Source: Neolewinella aurantiaca
GTDB lineage: Bacteria; Bacteroidota; Bacteroidia; Chitinophagales; Saprospiraceae
Direction of reading: 5' to 3'
DNA: 64,000 nucleotides
Assembly: GCF_008014675.1 (NCBI RefSeq)
Contig: NZ_VOXD01000016.1
Span: forward strand, 1 to 64,000
Of this stretch, positions 1 to 11,500 are shown piece by piece; positions within the stretch are counted from its first letter, which is position 1; each line of letters starts with the position of its first letter. Position numbers and translations under genes: made by a program. Under the pieces are notes generated by a model. That model was not told the origin of the DNA and searched no databases. It worked only from the letters and a program-made list of their open reading frames with translations.

Positions 1-3000
1 AACGTCAACGGTGGTAGTGATCAGGTCACAAGCAAGTTCCTCGGCTACAACAGCGTCGTAAGAAGGTACTTCCATACAGTCACCGGACTCATCGGTCGGG
101 AAAGTGATGCGGTAGTCGTGGATGCCGATCACGTCGATGATCTGGCTACATACGTTGGTGTTGGTGAAACCAGCTCCGTCGGTAGAAGTGAAACGACGCG
201 TGATGCGGCCTACGCCACAGCTGTTGATCGTTCCGGATACCGTCTGAGTGATGGTCGTACCACAGTTGTCTACACCCGCAGCTTCGCCGAAGAGAGCGTC
301 AAGCTGAGCGAAAGATGCGTCGGTGATGTCGTTGGGCAGGCTTGCGTTGTAGTCAACACAAGTGATGGTGGTGTTACCGGGAGCAACACAGGTAGGAGCA
401 AGCTTGTCCTCAACGAGAACGTCCAGCCAGCAGAAGTTCATGTTACCAAGCGCATCGGTTACTTTGAGGCCAACGCGAACGGTACCAATGTCGTCACAAG
501 TCAGGGTGATCTGAGGACCGTAAAGGCCGATCGGAAGGTCGCTGTCGTTCACACGGGCGATCTCGAGGGTCACACCGGAACAGTCATCGTAAGAACCATT
601 GTCGATGTTCTCAGGCGTCAGTACAGCGAAACCGTTGTTCGCACCGCTGCCGGCGATAGAGATGTTCAGGCCGTCTTCACAGACAGCTACCGGAGGCGTC
701 TGGTCTTCCACGCGGAAGTCGTAGTCGGTTACACCGGTGTTACCACATACGTCAGAGTAAGTGTAACGGAGGATGTGAGTACCGGCTGGGATCGCAGAGC
801 TGAGCTCAGGTGATCCGCCGGGAACCACGGTGAAGGCACCGATCGGAGCAGCAGTGAGGTCGCCGTTAGGAAAGATCTCAGCAGAAACAGTAACGTCACC
901 GTCGCAGTTGTCGGTTACGCTCACGTCGTCAAGGCGGAGGTAAGCAGCACAGATGTTACCGGCGTTGGTACCGTAAACGAGGGTGCCGTCAGCGTCGGTC
1001 TCTACGTTAGGACCAACGAAGGTCGGAGCGGTAGTGTCGCCCACTTTCACCACCTGGGTGAAGGTGCGGATGTCGCCCGCATCACACCAGTCGATGACAG
1101 TGTAGGTACGAACGAATTTGTACGTGTTCGGGCAGGTAACGATGCTCGGTCCGTCGGAGTAAGTAACGCCGATGTTGCAAACTGCAGTACCAGTGGAGAG
1201 GTTGAAGGTGCGGTCACCAATCGCCAGGAATGGGTAGTCGCTGGCACGTGGAGCAGGACGTACTGATGGGTCAGCGCCACAGCTCTCGATCTCAACAACG
1301 TCTTCGATGTTGTCCCCGTCCAGGTCGTCCAGCGTCGGACGGTCGAAGGTGATGGTGTAAGAAGCAGTAACCGATGGGTTTTCTTCGCCGGAAGCAGAAG
1401 CACAAACAGCGATCTCGGTAGCTACGAAGGTGCGCGTGATTACCACGTCGTCACAGTCAGGATCGTCGCCGTAAGCAACGGCGTCGCTCACACATACTTC
1501 GATTTCGTCGGAACAACCATCAGTGAAGGTCGGTACAACCGGAGCGGTAGTGCGAGCCAGCAGGCGTGCGCGGAGCGCAGATGCCATGGTGCCGGGAACG
1601 GTGGCGCCGGTAGAGGCGTCAACAGTGTAGCAGCGGCTGACGCTGGTAGGCAGAGTGGCGAGGTTGTTACCGTCGAGATCAACACAAAGCAGGTCGATGT
1701 TGGCCGGAGTAGTCACCACTGCGGGTGGTGTCTTGTCTTCAGCGCGAACAACGCCCCAGCAGGTCTCGAAGTCGAGACCGAGAAGGTTACCGGTGGAGAA
1801 GCTGAAGTCACGAATCGTCACGAAGCTCTGCTGACCACCAGTAGCGAAACCATCACCCTGCAGGGTGATCATCAGTGTGTTGCCGGGCATTACGGCTTCC
1901 TCAATATCAATAGTGCCAGCGTTGGTAATAACTTCGTCTCCGCTTGTTTCGAAAACAACGTTTCCGTCGAAGTCGATAATCAGCAGGTCAACGATGATGT
2001 CAGCGTCAAGGCTGTAGTCTGCAGAAAAAGAAACAGTACCTTCTTCAGAGAACTGGTAAGCAACCGATGCGATGTCGTCAAGACCTGTACCTCCAGTTAC
2101 GTTAGGAGAAACCATATTGATTTCGTCAGCGGTGAAGGTTACGTCGGCATCAGCACCGGAAACTACCGTAAAGTTGTCTTCAGAGAAGTCGCCGGTGAAA
2201 CCGGTGGTTGTTGTACCGGATGAAGCCGTAGAAGAAATCATGTAGTTGAACTCACCACAGCCGTCGATGATCGGGCCGTTGGAAGGGTCGCTGTCCTGGA
2301 CAATGATTTCGAAACCGAAAGCATCCAGACAAGCAACATTGCCCACCAGAATCATTTGAGGAATCAGGAGCCCCTGACACTCGTCGTTGAGCGTAAGGTT
2401 GATCTCACCAATACAGGCGAGGTTAGGCTGGTCAAATTCTACTGTTACAGCAACAGTCTCTGTTGAAGTAAAGCCGCTGGCGTTCGTTGCGGTAATTTCA
2501 ACATCAACAACACCGATATCTTCACAGCCAAAGGTGAGTTGGCTGGCCTCCAGAGATACTACATCACATTCGTCAGTAGCTGAGGCAAGTTGCTCAATGG
2601 TCGTAGAAGCAAATCCTGTGCTGCTGAGGGTTAAGGTTGTCGGAGTAACGGTGATCATTGGGCCGTCGGGGTTGCAAGTATTACAAGCAGTTCCTTCATT
2701 GGCGTAGTTGCCAGCGTACTGTTCACCTGCTGTGCCTCCCTGAGGGCCTCCGATGATGGTATTGAAAAAATCTGTTCCCAGCATGCCTGCATCAGCGGAT
2801 GTAGGATCACTGTTGTTGATGAATAGTCGGTATCCATCAACACAGTCTGGTGCAGGGTTAGGGAAAAAGAAAAGGAGGGTTTCCTCTCCCGCGGTAAGCG
2901 AAACCGGAGCTCCCAGTGTACCGACCCCGTGAAAATCGCTGTCCGGACTTACGGCAGGACCGTAGATTTGAGAGTTGTCTTCCCAGGCACCGGAAGCAAC

Positions 3001-3219
3001 ACTGGTGATTGCGAATGGGGCATCAGCAACCTCTGCCGGGGCAACGATGGATATCTGGGAAGGTCCCCAAAAAAACGTTGTCGCTGTACTGGCGGGTAGC
3101 GTATAAACTTCGTATTGATCGTCGTCTGCATTATACCTAAGCGTGAATTCCAGGTCCTGAGCCTGTATCCAGGTAGATAATATCACCAAGATGGCGATGA
3201 CTGGTAATATTTTTTTCAT
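1..3219 (-). CDS. Giant secreted HYR/Ig-like repeat protein, partial (C-terminus beyond left edge)
   Basis: The frame is open from the ATG at 3219 to position 1, giving 1073 codons without a stop, so the C-terminus lies outside the window. It starts with a signal peptide (MKKILPVIAILVILSTWIQA) and then a roughly 170-aa module closely related to the N-terminus of the next gene (both contain FFWGPSQI and RLFIN). The rest is HYR/Ig-like repeats rich in paired Cys, with phrases such as TVIDWCDAGDIRTFTQVVKV and VTDALGNMNFCWLDVLVEDK. Its distal part aligns by eye with the giant protein at the right edge (shared LPNDI, NNCGVG-like and ITFPTDESG). Likely a cell-surface or secreted adhesin exported by Sec and T9SS, but the sorting domain is not visible here. 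The preceding gene ends 111 bp upstream, with a hairpin between. Confidence 0.88.
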   Translation of the reverse strand, partial: MKKILPVIAILVILSTWIQAQDLEFTLRYNADDDQYEVYTLPASTATTFFWGPSQISIVAPAEVADAPFAITSVASGAWEDNSQIYGPAVSPDSDFHGVGTLGAPVSLTAGEETLLFFFPNPAPDCVDGYRLFINNSDPTSADAGMLGTDFFNTIIGGPQGGTAGEQYAGNYANEGTACNTCNPDGPMITVTPTTLTLSSTGFASTTIEQLASATDECDVVSLEASQLTFGCEDIGVVDVEITATNASGFTSTETVAVTVEFDQPNLACIGEINLTLNDECQGLLIPQMILVGNVACLDAFGFEIIVQDSDPSNGPIIDGCGEFNYMISSTASSGTTTTGFTGDFSEDNFTVVSGADADVTFTADEINMVSPNVTGGTGLDDIASVAYQFSEEGTVSFSADYSLDADIIVDLLIIDFDGNVVFETSGDEVITNAGTIDIEEAVMPGNTLMITLQGDGFATGGQQSFVTIRDFSFSTGNLLGLDFETCWGVVRAEDKTPPAVVTTPANIDLLCVDLDGNNLATLPTSVSRCYTVDASTGATVPGTMASALRARLLARTTAPVVPTFTDGCSDEIEVCVSDAVAYGDDPDCDDVVITRTFVATEIAVCASASGEENPSVTASYTITFDRPTLDDLDGDNIEDVVEIESCGADPSVRPAPRASDYPFLAIGDRTFNLSTGTAVCNIGVTYSDGPSIVTCPNTYKFVRTYTVIDWCDAGDIRTFTQVVKVGDTTAPTFVGPNVETDADGTLVYGTNAGNICAAYLRLDDVSVTDNCDGDVTVSAEIFPNGDLTAAPIGAFTVVPGGSPELSSAIPAGTHILRYTYSDVCGNTGVTDYDFRVEDQTPPVAVCEDGLNISIAGSGANNGFAVLTPENIDNGSYDDCSGVTLEIARVNDSDLPIGLYGPQITLTCDDIGTVRVGLKVTDALGNMNFCWLDVLVEDKLAPTCVAPGNTTITCVDYNASLPNDITDASFAQLDALFGEAAGVDNCGTTITQTVSGTINSCGVGRITRRFTSTDGAGFTNTNVCSQIIDVIGIHDYRITFPTDESGDCMEVPSYDAVVAEELACDLITTTVDV

Positions 3220-3259
3220 TGTTATGAGATTAAATAAGCTAATATAAATAAGTCAAATT

Positions 3260-3298
3260 AGGATGTTAGACACCTTGGGTTAAGGTGCCTAACATCCT
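3260..3298 (-). terminator. Hairpin, probable terminator of the 3331-8406 gene
   Basis: AGGATGTTAG and CACCTT pair with AAGGTG and CTAACATCCT around a 5-nt loop, forming a 16-bp stem with one mismatch. It lies between the stop at 3331 and the next start at 3219. The T-rich tract after it on the minus strand is weak. Confidence 0.6.
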
Positions 3299-3330
3299 GA
3301 TAATGAAACATGATGTCCCTGTGCTATTCG

Positions 3331-6300
3331 CTAGGGGAGTTGCTCGGTCAGAAAGTCATAGTTGTACAATCCTCCGGCGTTCAAAGTGTAGTTGAACAGC
3401 AGGTTGATGAACAGGTAGCTGGGATCATTCTGGATACCCTGATATTTAGTCTTACCATCCATATTAATATCCGTCAGGCTGTATCCCAGGGAGTTATTAT
3501 AGTTGTAAGAATAAGCGGCGTTTCCAGCATCAGAAACAACACCAGTCAGGATCGGACCATTGTCCGTTCCTGGGCCTTGGTATTTTATCTGGTCGTCACC
3601 ATTTGCATTACCAGCCCAGAGAGCCTGTACACCGTTCATGGTGACTTGCTCAAAACCATTGAAGTTGATGACTCCGGGAAGGTCATAGATTTCGGTTGCA
3701 GTTGCAATTGTAAAGTCAACGGTAACTCCTGCAGAAGAGAAGAGAACTGCTGAGCCTGTCATTACACCAAGGTGATTGCGGTGCTTTACGGCTACGTAGT
3801 AGGTGGTGCCAACGATTCCGCTGAACGTGAGCGGAGTTATTCCGTCTGCCGCTTCAACCACGTCTCCATCCCGTTGAAGTAGGGCAGATCTGGTTTCTAC
3901 GATTACTGACGGATCTGTAGCGTCACGAAGTTCCACGAATACCCAGTCAACGATCGCATCCGGAGTGCCGTCATTGGCCATCAATACAGCGGAAGTCGTG
4001 GTTTCTCCACCACCGTCACCGAAGTGAGTGAACTTGCCCCCCATAGCGGTGTAGGGCTCGGTTGTGGGCAGGAATCCTCCTGTACGCAGGTCGTCGCGCA
4101 TCAGGGAGGAACCGGTATCGAACAGTGAGCCTTGCAGAGCAACCTTCAGCTCTAGCTGGCTCAAACAAGCTGCAGAGTTTTGGTTCGGGTCACATGGGTT
4201 CAGCGGATCACTATTGTCTCCGGGCGTATTCGGGTCACCGTCGGTGCCGTTGATTTCGTCGGCATTAGAAATTCCATCATTGTCGCAATCTCCGGTATCT
4301 GTAGCAAGAACCGTAGCATCGAGGTAATTCAGCGAGCAAGGCAGGTTCGGGTCTGTATTGTCACCTGGTGTGGAGTAATCGCCATCGGTGCCGTTGATTT
4401 CGTCGGCATCGGTGACACCATCGCCGTCACAGTCGCCGGTGCTGGTGGCATTCATGCTTACGTCGGCGAGGTTCAGGGAGCAGGCGCTGTTGGGGTCGGT
4501 GTTGTCACCTGTGGTTGCGTAGTCGTCGTCGGAACCGTTGATTTCGTCGGCGTCGGTGACACCGTCACCGTCACAGTCACTGGTGCTGGTGGCGTTCATG
4601 CTTACGTCGCCGAGGTTCAGGGAGCAGGCGCTGTTAGGGTCGGTATTGTCGCCGGGGGTGGAGTAGTCTCCGTCGGTACCGTTGATTTCGTCGGCATCGG
4701 AGACACCATCGCCATCACAGTCGCCGGTGCTGGTCGCGTTCATGCTTACGCTGGCGATGATGAGGCTACAGGGGCTCTCGGGGTCGGTCATGTCGTCAAT
4801 TTCGTCGGAGTCGAGTACCCCGTCACCGTCGGTGTCCTGGTCGCTGACCGTAACGGTTACGGTTGCGGTAGCACATACATCCGGGTCAGGATCAGTGTTG
4901 CAGACTTCGTACACAATAGTAACCATCATGCCTGCTTCGGAGAAGACAGGAGTGTAGAGTAGTTCTCCGGTTGTTGCGTCGAAGGACACGGTTCCGGCAG
5001 CGGTGCTGCCTGCTCCTTCGGTAATGGTGGTGGTGCCGAGGTTACCCGCAGCGCCATCGGGGAGGAAGTCGTCGTTGGCAAGGATGTCGATCGTCGCCTG
5101 AGTTCCGGGTGTTGCGTTGCCGGTGTCGTCCGTTGCGGTTACGTCTACGGGATTGGGGTCGCCGCCGTTGGGGTTGCCGTCGTCGTCACAGTCTGCTGCG
5201 TCCCATGCCATGCTTGGTGTGCCCTGGTCTGCTTCGTTGTAATCACAAGGGTCAAGCGGGTCGGTGTTGTCACCTGGAGTGGAGTAGTCATCGTCGGTAC
5301 CGTTGATTTCATCGGCATCAATAACACCATCGCCGTCACAATCGCCGGTGCTGGTGGCGTTCATGCTTACGTCGCCGGGGTTCAGGGAGCAGGCGCTGTT
5401 GGGGTCGGTATTGTCGTCGGGGGTGGAGTAGTCTCCGTCGGTACCGTTGATTTCGTCGGCATCGGAGACACCGTCGCCGTCACAGTCGCCGGTGCTGGTC
5501 GCGTTCATGCTTACGCTGGCGATGATGAGGCTACAGGGGCTCTCGGGGTCGGTCATATCGTCGATTTCGTCGGAGTCGAGTACGCCGTCACCGTCGGTGT
5601 CCTGATCGCTGACCGTAACAGTAACGGTTGCGGTAGCACACACGTCGGGGTCAGGATCGGTGTTGCAGACTTCGTACACAATAGTTACCAGCATGCCTGA
5701 CTCAGCAATGACTGGTGTGTAGAGTAGTTCTCCGGTTGTTGCGTCGAAGGACACGGTTCCGGCAGCCGTGCCTCCTGCTCCTTCAGTGATGGTGGTGGTT
5801 CCGAGGTTGCCCGCAGCGCCGTCGGGTAGGAAGTCGTCGTTGGCAAGGATGTCGATCGTCGCCTGAGTTCCGGGTGTTGCGTTACCGGTGTCGTCCGTTG
5901 CGGTTACGTCTACGGGGTTGGGGTCACCGCCGTTGGGGTTGCCGTCGTCGTCACAGTCTGCTGCATCCCAGGCCACGCTTGGTGTGCCCTGATCCGCTTC
6001 GTTGTAATCACATGGATCAAGCGGATCTGTGTTGTCCGCAGTGGTTGCGTAGTCGTCGTCGGAACCGTTGATTTCGTCGGCGTCGGTGACACCGTCACCG
6101 TCACAGTCACTGGTGCTGGTGGCGTTCATGCTTACGTCGCCGAGGTTCAGGGAGCAGGCGCTGTTAGGGTCGGTATTGTCGCCGGGGGTGGAGTAGTCTC
6201 CGTCGGTACCGTTGATTTCGTCGGCGTCGGTGACACCGTCGCCGTCACAGTCGCCGGTGCTGGTAGCGTTCATGCTTACACTGGCGATGACGAGGCTACA

Positions 6301-8406
6301 TGGGCTCTCGGGGTCGGTCATGTCGTCGATTTCGTCGGAGTCGAGTACGCCGTCGCCGTCGGTGTCCTGGTCGCTGACCGTAACAGTAACGGTTGCGGTA
6401 GCACATACATCAGGGTCAGGGTCTGTGTTGCAGACTTCGTACACAATAGTTACCATCATGCCTGACTCCGCAATGACAGGAGTGTAGAGTAGTTCTCCGG
6501 TTGTTGCGTCGAAGGACACGGTTCCGGCAGCGGTGCTGCCTGCTCCTTCGGTAATGGTGGTGGTGCCGAGGTTACCCGCAGCGCCATCGGGGAGGAAGTC
6601 GTCGTTGGCGAGGATGTCGATCATCGCCTGAGTTCCGGGTGTTGCGTTGCCGGTGTCGTCCGTTGCGGTTACGTCTACGGGGTTGGGGTCACCGCCGTTG
6701 GGGTTGCCGTCGTCGTCACAGTCTGCTGCGTCCCATGCCATGCTTGGTGTGCCCTGATCCGCTTCGTTGTAATCACAAGGGTCAAGCGGGTCGGTGTTGT
6801 CACCTGTGGTAGCGTAGTCGTCGTCGGAACCGTTGATTTCGTCGGCGTCAATAACACCATCGCCGTCACAGTCACCGGTGCTGGTGGCGTTCATGCTTAC
6901 GTCGCCGAGGTTCAGGGAGCAGGCGCTGTTGGGGTCGGTATTGTCGCCGGGGGTGGAGTAGTCTCCGTCGGTACCGTTGATTTCGTCGGCATCGGAAACG
7001 CCGTCGCCGTCACAGTCGCCGGTGCTGGTCGCGTTCATGCTTACGCTGGCGATGATGAGGCTACAGGGGCTCTCGGGGTCGGTCATATCGTCGATTTCGT
7101 CGGAGTCGAGCACGCCGTCTCCATCGGTATCCTGATCGCTGACCGTAACGGTTACGGTTGCGGTGGCACACACGTCGGGGTCAGGGTCGGTATTGCAGAC
7201 TTCGTACACAATAGTTACCATCATGCCTGCTTCGGAGAAGACAGGAGTGTAGAGTAGTTCTCCGGTTGTTGCGTCGAAGGACACGGTTCCGGCAGCGGTG
7301 CTGCCTGCTCCTTCAGTGATGGTGGTGGTGCCGAGGTTGCCCGCAGCGCCATCGGGGAGGAAGTCGTCGTTGGCGAGGATGTCGATCATCGCCTGAGTTC
7401 CGGGTGTTGCGTTGCCGGTGTCGTCCGTTGCGGTTACGTCTACTGGATTGGGATCGCCGCCGTTGGGGTTGCCGTCGTCGTCACAGTCCGCTGCATCCCA
7501 GGCCACGCTTGGTGTGCCCTGATCCGCTTCGTTGTAATCACAAGGGTCAAGCGGGTCGGTGTTGTCACCTGTGGTAGCGTAGTCGTCATCAGTGCCGTTG
7601 ATTTCGTCGGCGTCGGTGACACCATCGCCGTCACAGTCACCGGTGCTGGTGGCATGCATGCTTACGCTGCTTAGCACCAGGCTACAAGCATCATACGGGC
7701 TGGTTGTGTCGGCGTCTTCGTCCGCATTGGTGACTCCATCTCCATCACAGTCGGCACTACCCCAGATAGGATTGGTCGGGTCTTCGCTGCCGATAGTGTA
7801 ATCTACACAAGGGTTCATAGGCTCATCGTCCATGTCATCATCGGTTCCGTCACCGTCAGTATCACATACTGTACCGCTGTTGTCGAAGTTTCCTGTATAA
7901 TACTCTCCGCCTCCGGCAGTTCCTACGCCAAAAACGGTGTTCGAGAAATCTCCCATTCCCATACCAGGAGCGGAGGAGTCAGGATCTGAACCATTAATGA
8001 ACAAGCGTATGCCTGGTACACACGTTGAACCAGGGATCGTGAAGTGAAAAATAAGGGTTTCCACGCCGGCTACAAGGGGAGTTGCAGCTCCCAGGGTACC
8101 TACGGCATGGTAGTCGACATCCGGAGTTACAGTAGGGGCATAAATCCTGGAGTTGTCTAGCCATGCTCCACCCTGAACACTGGTTACTGGGAATTGAACG
8201 TCATTTACTGATGCTGGTACAACTAAGGTAATTTGAGAGGGGCCCCAGAAAAAACCAGAGGGCTGGCTGGATGTTGCTGGCAAGGCGTAGACCTCATAGC
8301 GGGATTCTGTGAAATTGTAGCGGACATTGAACTCCATCTCTTGCGCAAAAAGCGCAGTAGCAGAAGTGAAAAATATCACCGCCAATAAAGTAATTAGCTT
8401 TTTCAT
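3331..8406 (-). CDS. Giant secreted thrombospondin-3-type repeat protein with four near-identical 255-aa units
   Basis: 1691 aa. Signal peptide [21 protein letters not shown], then an N-terminal module (about residues 22-172) shared with the neighbour at 1-3219. Residues about 180-1415 are calcium-binding DxDxDG repeats ([33 protein letters not shown]) alternating with Ig/cadherin-like segments containing [13 protein letters not shown]. Four of these compound units repeat at exactly 765 bp. The last 274 residues form a module shared with the gene at 8511-13136; it holds two Asp/Asn-rich dockerin-like loops ([24 protein letters not shown]) and ends EQLP. No standard T9SS tail is visible, although the signal peptide and composition say it is exported. 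ATG start at 8406. Role inferred: Ca2+-stabilised surface fibre or adhesin. Confidence 0.9.
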   Translation of the reverse strand: MKKLITLLAVIFFTSATALFAQEMEFNVRYNFTESRYEVYALPATSSQPSGFFWGPSQITLVVPASVNDVQFPVTSVQGGAWLDNSRIYAPTVTPDVDYHAVGTLGAATPLVAGVETLIFHFTIPGSTCVPGIRLFINGSDPDSSAPGMGMGDFSNTVFGVGTAGGGEYYTGNFDNSGTVCDTDGDGTDDDMDDEPMNPCVDYTIGSEDPTNPIWGSADCDGDGVTNADEDADTTSPYDACSLVLSSVSMHATSTGDCDGDGVTDADEINGTDDDYATTGDNTDPLDPCDYNEADQGTPSVAWDAADCDDDGNPNGGDPNPVDVTATDDTGNATPGTQAMIDILANDDFLPDGAAGNLGTTTITEGAGSTAAGTVSFDATTGELLYTPVFSEAGMMVTIVYEVCNTDPDPDVCATATVTVTVSDQDTDGDGVLDSDEIDDMTDPESPCSLIIASVSMNATSTGDCDGDGVSDADEINGTDGDYSTPGDNTDPNSACSLNLGDVSMNATSTGDCDGDGVIDADEINGSDDDYATTGDNTDPLDPCDYNEADQGTPSMAWDAADCDDDGNPNGGDPNPVDVTATDDTGNATPGTQAMIDILANDDFLPDGAAGNLGTTTITEGAGSTAAGTVSFDATTGELLYTPVIAESGMMVTIVYEVCNTDPDPDVCATATVTVTVSDQDTDGDGVLDSDEIDDMTDPESPCSLVIASVSMNATSTGDCDGDGVTDADEINGTDGDYSTPGDNTDPNSACSLNLGDVSMNATSTSDCDGDGVTDADEINGSDDDYATTADNTDPLDPCDYNEADQGTPSVAWDAADCDDDGNPNGGDPNPVDVTATDDTGNATPGTQATIDILANDDFLPDGAAGNLGTTTITEGAGGTAAGTVSFDATTGELLYTPVIAESGMLVTIVYEVCNTDPDPDVCATATVTVTVSDQDTDGDGVLDSDEIDDMTDPESPCSLIIASVSMNATSTGDCDGDGVSDADEINGTDGDYSTPDDNTDPNSACSLNPGDVSMNATSTGDCDGDGVIDADEINGTDDDYSTPGDNTDPLDPCDYNEADQGTPSMAWDAADCDDDGNPNGGDPNPVDVTATDDTGNATPGTQATIDILANDDFLPDGAAGNLGTTTITEGAGSTAAGTVSFDATTGELLYTPVFSEAGMMVTIVYEVCNTDPDPDVCATATVTVTVSDQDTDGDGVLDSDEIDDMTDPESPCSLIIASVSMNATSTGDCDGDGVSDADEINGTDGDYSTPGDNTDPNSACSLNLGDVSMNATSTSDCDGDGVTDADEINGSDDDYATTGDNTDPNSACSLNLADVSMNATSTGDCDGDGVTDADEINGTDGDYSTPGDNTDPNLPCSLNYLDATVLATDTGDCDNDGISNADEINGTDGDPNTPGDNSDPLNPCDPNQNSAACLSQLELKVALQGSLFDTGSSLMRDDLRTGGFLPTTEPYTAMGGKFTHFGDGGGETTTSAVLMANDGTPDAIVDWVFVELRDATDPSVIVETRSALLQRDGDVVEAADGITPLTFSGIVGTTYYVAVKHRNHLGVMTGSAVLFSSAGVTVDFTIATATEIYDLPGVINFNGFEQVTMNGVQALWAGNANGDDQIKYQGPGTDNGPILTGVVSDAGNAAYSYNYNNSLGYSLTDINMDGKTKYQGIQNDPSYLFINLLFNYTLNAGGLYNYDFLTEQLP
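4450..7655. repeat. Tandem 765-bp repeat, four units
   Basis: The string cttggtgtgccct occurs at 7508, 6743, 5978 and 5213, exactly 765 bp (255 codons) apart each time. The flanking DNA is nearly identical between units, with mostly synonymous or conservative differences. Units lie in frame inside the 3331-8406 gene. Confidence 0.92.
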
Positions 8407-8453
8407 TTAGGTTTTATTTTATGAGAAACTGACTGATTGTTGAAAGGTATAGG

Positions 8454-8495
8454 TGTCCAAAGACGCCCACTTAATCAAGCGGCGTTCTTTGGACA
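8454..8495 (-). terminator. Hairpin after the 8511-13136 gene
   Basis: TGTCCAAAGACGCC pairs with GGCGTTCTTTGGACA with a single bulge around a 13-nt loop, just beyond the stop at 8511. No strong T-run follows on the minus strand, so termination is inferred. Confidence 0.55.
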
Positions 8496-8510
8496 TTTTA
8501 AGTGGTTTAT

Positions 8511-11500
8511 CTAGGGCAATTGCTCTAGAAAAATGTTGAAATTGTATAGGTTCTGATCGTTCAGAGAGAAACTGACAAGGTTGATGAAGGCGTACAATCC
8601 ATCATTCCTTACCCCTTGGTATTTAGACTTGCCATCCATGTTGACGTCCGACAAGAAGTAGCCAAATCCTGAGTCGTAATTGTAAGTCTGAACAAGGTTT
8701 TCGGCATCAATGATCACGTTGATCAGGATAGAGGTTACGTCCGCTCCCGGCCCCTGATACTTTATCTGGTTGTCGGCATTTGTATTGCCAGACCAAAGGG
8801 CTTGTACTCCGTTAACGGTAACTTGCTCGTGACCATCAAAATTCTCAACGAGATGGTAGACGTCGGCCGCAGAGGCTGTTGTGAAATCTACTAAGGTTCC
8901 GGTAAGATCAAGGGTGACCGGGGACGCAGTCATTACGCCAAGGTGGTTACGGTGCTTAACTGCGACGTAGTACTGTTCACCGATTAATCCCCTGAAGGAT
9001 AAGGGTGATGTACCATCGGTTGGGCTCACCACATCTCCGTCCCTTTGTAAGAGGGCCGATCTGGTTTCCAGGATTAATGATGGCGTCAAAACGTTCCTCA
9101 ATTCAACGAATACCCAATCGACGATTGCGTCTGCGGTGCCTGAGTTTGCGTCTAAAACGGACTGAGTTGTTATTTCTCCGCCTCCCGCGCCTTTATGAAG
9201 GAACCTGGGGTTGTTGAAGGCGGCATACGGCTCGGTTAACGGGAGGTACCCTCCGGCACGCAGGTCATCCCGCATCAATGGTAGCGGCTGATCAAATAGT
9301 GCCCCCTGAAGCATCACTTTCAGACTCAAGGTTGCTGCTGGTACGTTCTCTACAGTAATCATCACTACCGCAGTATCACACAGGTCAGGCGTGCCGCCGT
9401 CGCAGTACGAGTAGCTAAAGCTGTCGGGGCCGTCGTAGCCAATGTCAGGGGTGTAAGAGAAGGTCCCGTCAGGGTCGAGGGTGAGGCTTCCGTTGTCTAC
9501 GTCGTCGATCAGGGCAACCGTGACGCCCGGCCCGTCACTGTCGGAGTCATTAGCAACTACATTGCCGGTAAGTTCGGTTTCCTCGTCGGTGCTGAGGGTG
9601 TCGTTGACTGCGAAGGGGGCGTCGTTTACCTCTTCTACGGTGATCATCACTATTGCGGTGTCACAGAGATTTGGTGTGCCACCGTCGCAGTACGAGTAGC
9701 TGAAGCTGTCGGGGCCGCTGTAATCATCGTCCGGGGTGTAGGAGAAGGTTCCGTCAGGGTCGAGGGTGAGGCTTCCGTTGTCTACATCGTCAATCAGAGA
9801 AACCGACACACCCGGTCCGTCACCGTCGGAGTCATTAGCAACTACATCGCCGGTCAGTTCGGTGTCTTCGTCGGTGCTGAGGGTGTCGTTGACCGCGAGG
9901 GGAGCGTCGTTTATTTCTTCTACAGTAATCATCACTACCGCAGTATCGCACAGATCAGGCGTGCCGCCGTCGCAGTACGAGTAGCTGAAGCTGTCGGGGC
10001 CGCTGTAATCATCGTCCGGAGTGTAGGAGAAGGTTCCGTCAGGATAGAGGGTGAGGCTTCCGTTGTCCACATCGTCAACAAGGGTTACCGAGACGCCCGG
10101 TCCGTCACCGTCGGAGTCATTAGCAACTACATCGCCGGTAAGTTCGGTGTCCTCATTGGTGCTGAGGGTGTCGTTGACTGCGAGGGGAGCGTCGTTGAGG
10201 TCGAATTCTATAATGACCAGAGCGGTGTCCGAAGAACCATTCAAGTCAGTGATCTGATAAATAAGGGTGTCCATCCCCATGCCCATTGAGGCAGTGTACA
10301 CAATCATGTCATCGGTAGGATCTAGAGGGGTACCCATGTCGTCGACAACAGCAGTGCCGAACGATGGGGGGGAAATCAGTTCAATCGCGGCAGTGTCTGG
10401 TGAGTCAGGACCGAAATCATCGTTGAGCAGAACGTTAAGGGTTACAGGGGCTGTATCGTATACCTGGTAAGTGTCTGCTTCTGCGACAGGGACTCCGTCA
10501 CAACTGTTTGGAATACCGTTACCGTCGTCGTCCATCAGATCATCTCCGGAACAACACTGGTCCATACAATCAGGGACGCCATCTCCGTCCGAATCGACAC
10601 GGATGTAGGCATAGTAGATTTCAAGATTAGAAAGAACTCCTAATTCTACAAGCCCCCCAACCGTAAGTCTGACCTCGTCAAAAGGCAGGGAAGTGGTGAA
10701 TCCGAGAAAACTCACGTCGCTGCTGCCGCTCAATAAAGACAGGTCTACCAGTGGACTGGATGCGGCAAAGGACTCAGCGGGAAGTCCTCCGAGGTAGGTG
10801 GAAATAGATATGTTTCCAAGGACCGCAGCCCCCAGTAAGCCGTTATTTCCGCTGAGCGCAAAACCAGCTTCGTACCCTGCAGGCATAATTACATTGCTTT
10901 TAACAGCAAGGGTACTGTTGTTGGCAACGCCGGCAACGACGTTGAGACTCGTACCATCGGTCAGGTCATTGTCTACCAGTGCTGATAAAGGGGACATATT
11001 GCAACTCACACACGCAATACCACTAAAGCCTGTTGCATCATAATTAATGGTAGCGCAATAGTCAGATTCGGCAATGAGTGGTTCGATGCACAATACAGAG
11101 GGGTCTAAAGCAAAGTCTTCGCCAAAGTCGCAGGCCGCATCTTCGGTAAAGGGATAGTAGACCTGGATGCTTCCCAGTGCACTTACTGTACTGTTATAGA
11201 GGATTTCTACTTCATCGTAAGGAAGAGTAGTGACGAAGCCAACTCGCTGTTGGTTCGCACCACCGAGTGCTGCTGCTGTAACGAGACCTAAACTGGTGTT
11301 TCCGGTTTCCTGTAAAATATCGTTGAGATAAGTTCTGATCTCGATTCCAGAGAGTACACTTGCGTTCAACAGCCCTCCGGGGAATGCAATCACGTAGCCT
11401 GCCCGACTACCCGCAGGGTAGACGTTAACCGTGTCTTTAACCGATATAAGTGAAGAGGAGCCAAGTAGTGAAACCAGGTCATTGTACTCTAGAAAGTTAC

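Noticed and set aside
118-813. 231-codon plus-strand frame at the left edge
   Set aside because: It lies opposite the continuous minus-strand frame from 3219, which has a signal peptide and homology to its neighbours.
4180-4962. Long plus-strand frame with repeated [10 protein letters not shown] phrases
   Set aside because: It is the complement of the DGDGV-rich repeats of the 3331-8406 gene; its periodicity copies that gene and it has no start signal.
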